10,168 bases of DNA from Pleurotus ostreatus/Saccharomyces cerevisiae fusant (lineage: Eukaryota > Opisthokonta), in the NCBI GenBank assembly GCA_024196135.1, contig JAMQCK010001272.1, positions 1 to 10,168 on the forward strand. Direction: 5' to 3'. A program made the position numbers and the translations under genes. Below the pieces are notes generated by a model. That model saw only the letters and a list, made by a program, of their open reading frames with translations, did no database searches and was not told where the DNA came from. Below, piece after piece: positions 8,360 through 10,168 of this stretch (position 1 is its first letter; every line of letters begins with the position of its first letter).

Positions 8360-8587
8360 GTCGACGGTTACCAAGATTCTCATTTTGCCTCAGATTACAA
8401 GTCGTGTATGATACCATTATTTGGTACAGTTCCAAAAAAAGTCCGTGTATATGCTGTTGTACAATTGCTTTTCGGCCTCGAAAGAATGCATTCGTCCGTT
8501 TACTCCGGGGACACACCAGGCCAGAAGATGGGCACAGTCCTGACGCCGGCAAATGAACGATGGTTCACTAACATCAACGACTGTCAC
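8360..8587. other. Convergent 3' region between the GH20 and DUF1295 genes
   Basis: Only 228 bp lie between the two facing stop codons, so both 3' UTRs and polyadenylation sites must be here and may overlap as antisense. No perfect AATAAA is seen for either gene, which is usual in fungi. The GH20 side is AT-richer just after the stop (about 8395-8470, with a run of seven A at 8434-8440). A tiny inverted repeat TACCA-TTATT-TGGTA lies near 8411-8425. I see no gene or RNA here. Confidence 0.6.
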
Positions 8588-9658
8588 TCACTTTTTGTAG
8601 TGCGCCCAGCCGAGGTCGTTGCCGAACTTCTTGTCGCCTGCTTCTTCGAGAGGAGGAACACCAGATACCTTTGGAGATTCGTTTCGGGTGTGAGGCGGAG
8701 GAAAAAGAGCGTACCTTGCGTAGTAAAAAGTAGGTGACGATTGGGCTCAAGCCCGCCAGCGCGATAGAGCCGGGAGGGAAGTAGCCAGCTTGTAAAGTAC
8801 CGGTTGCTAGCGCCCAAATACCCGCCTGGATGCCAACCTCGCCGACATAGCTAAAGCCGAACATATAGTCAACCAGCAGCAAGCAAGCGAGAGCGCTTAC
8901 TTAGGGTGGCGGCTGATGCTCCACAGACCAGACGAAATAAACTTCTCATCGTGCTGTTTGGCGTTCTTGGCCGCCCTCCAATTGCTCTTCTGTTTGTCCG
9001 CGATCATCTCGAACAGTAGCGACCCAGCAAAAAGGCCGAAAGAGAGATAGTCGCGTGCACCGAGCGGCGGGTGAAGAGAGGCCGGAAGGGTGTTAGCCAT
9101 GTAAACCGGCAGCCCAACGAGGAAGACCCATGTGGCTAGGGTGGCATCAGAAGCGAACAAGACCCGAAGGACGCGTAAGCAGACCCTGGCCGAGCCAGAA
9201 GAGAGTGAACTTCACGGGCTCTTTCTTGATTTCATCGAAGCGGCTGTCGCCACCATTCTTGAGGGCGCGCTTGTGATAAATGTGAGTTTATGTGCAGTGC
9301 CACAAAATGTGGCCAACGCACGGGGAACAGGAAGAAGAGACCCAAACGAATAGTCCAAATGCTCAGAGCGCCTGAGAGAAGAAGCTGACGAGGTGCAAAA
9401 GACAGAAGACTCGGAAGGGAGCCAGGTTGCCCATTGAATTTCGCCTTCAGGTGGGGGTAGTAGAGCGAGATGAACGTCGTCGACAAGAAACCCAGTGAGC
9501 CCGCAAGGTCGTAAAATATGTCGTTCTGCGTCGGCACACAGTAAAGGGCAAACGCTACAGAAAGTCAGCCATGCCGACGCAGAGAGAGACCGGCAGCTAC
9601 CAGCTTGGAGAGCGTATGCGCTTGCGAGGGAGGGCAGGAGGCGCGAGAACACATGCAT
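8588..9658 (-). CDS. DUF1295 family membrane protein (steroid 5-alpha-reductase-like)
   Basis: Six minus-strand exons join in phase into 275 codons plus stop: 9658-9601, 9554-9322, 9269-9185, 9135-8901, 8850-8715 and 8668-8588. Introns are 46, 52, 49, 50 and 46 nt, GT-AG, with branch sites such as CTGAC (intron 1) and CTCAC (introns 2 and 5). The protein is strongly hydrophobic, with about six or seven possible membrane spans (e.g. 32-52, 77-96, 127-142, 155-171, 210-247). Family marks are ALQAAFALY (16-24), GGDSRFDEIKK (103-113), ADKQK (171-175), GLWSISRHPNYVGEVGI (195-211) and GVPPLEEAGDKKFG near the end. The RHPNYxGE motif is shared with the C-terminal domain of steroid 5-alpha reductases and isoprenylcysteine methyltransferases, where it contributes to cofactor binding. 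That suggests an NADPH-dependent reductase at an internal membrane, but no substrate is known to me for this fungal branch. The start at 9658 fits the usual family N-terminus; an in-frame ATG at 9778 would add 40 residues without family character. Confidence 0.87.
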
Positions 9659-10168
9659 GATGTCGACGAGATGGCAATCAAAGTTCAACCTGCTGATCCG
9701 GGGCCCGGCCAGTTTCCGGTTGCTGTCACACGTGTCCCAGCTGTGACGCCGTAACGCTGGACAGCACGATAAACTCATTCCCCGCCGCCGCCTCTAGCCG
9801 CCCCGCCGTGCGTCCCGCCCGAATCCAGGCTTCTAGGACGCCCACCGCCGAGTGGAAGCGAGCAGACACCCTCGTGGTGACTCTGAAATCAGCATTTTAG
9901 TCACAAGCAAAGGGGTCTCCGGCGTCGCCATCCGACAACAAACAGGCAGGAAAATGTCCCTTACGTCCCCCGTCACACCACTCAGATATTCTGCAGACCC
10001 ACCTTTATTCGCATTATCCCATTGTTCAACACGATCGCAGACCGTGGTTTCCCATCGGCGGTCTGTTTTCGGGCATCGGTACGCGCGCACGCACCTCGAC
10101 GCGGGTCGTGTCTGACATCGTGCAGGGCTGCAATAGAACGAGTTCCCCCACACACCTGATCCGCCGCC
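9659..10168. promoter_or_regulatory. Upstream region of the DUF1295 gene; no further gene supported
   Basis: The DUF1295 promoter and leader should lie next to 9659. A palindromic CACGTG E-box (bHLH site type) is at 9729-9734, about 71-76 bp upstream of the chosen start and inside the possible 40-codon N-terminal extension. The rest has open frames on both strands without recognisable products. On the plus strand an ATG at 9954 opens 53 codons to a stop at 10113-10115, and another plus frame is open without ATG from about 9900 to the right edge (it reads FPIGGLFSGIGTR near 10050-10090). On the minus strand 9833-10153 is open without an ATG start. Any of these could be exon or leader of a gene beyond the edge, but none has support. 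Confidence 0.45.

Noticed and set aside
9212..9778. Single 188-codon minus-strand frame as an uninterrupted gene
   Set aside because: It reads through intron 1 in the wrong frame for exon 2; splicing restores the DUF1295 motifs, so only its first part is coding.
9833..10153. 106-codon minus-strand frame near the right end
   Set aside because: It starts at GTG, not ATG, has no recognisable family and no splice evidence.
1..10168. CRISPR arrays, insertion sequences, transposons, tRNA or rRNA genes, biosynthetic cluster or defence system
   Set aside because: No regular repeat-spacer pattern, terminal inverted repeats with a transposase, RNA gene signatures or cluster core enzymes were seen; the genes are ordinary fungal housekeeping and secreted-enzyme families.

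Overview
The window looks like nuclear DNA of a filamentous fungus, most likely a basidiomycete (Agaricomycetes). It is GC-rich. Three genes are broken by short GT-AG introns of 46-57 nt with CTNAY-like branch sites, and a fourth begins near the left edge. All four are typical eukaryotic or fungal families. I see no prokaryotic mobile element, CRISPR array, rRNA or tRNA.

Layout, left to right. (1) 1-524, minus strand: the first 174 codons of a type II membrane protein resembling the N-terminus of SKN1/KRE6-type cell-wall glucan proteins; the rest lies off the left edge. (2) 525-1423: non-coding DNA with the SKN1-like promoter and leader and the 3' region of the next gene. (3) 1424-5759, minus: a seven-exon gene that I could splice completely into a 1338-residue VID21/Eaf1-type protein, the scaffold of the NuA4 histone acetyltransferase complex, with an HSA domain, a SANT/Myb domain and a Gln-rich tail. 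(4) 5760-6270: a 511-bp divergent intergenic region. (5) 6271-8359, plus: a two-exon secreted GH20 beta-hexosaminidase-like protein of 679 residues. (6) 8360-8587: a short convergent 3' region. (7) 8588-9658, minus: a six-exon DUF1295 (steroid 5-alpha-reductase-like) membrane protein of 275 residues. (8) 9659-10168: the upstream region of that gene, with no further gene that I can support.

The genes are an ordinary fungal neighbourhood rather than a pathway. One shapes the cell wall (SKN1-like), one is an N-acetylhexosamine-releasing secreted enzyme that could act on chitin or glycans, one is a chromatin scaffold, and one is a lipid-type reductase of unknown substrate. I found no convincing undescribed system. 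The points most worth checking are in the GH20 gene: three closely spaced acceptors at its only intron, a TAATG-coupled pair of upstream ORFs, altered active-site motifs, and a sharp switch in C/G usage inside one exon.
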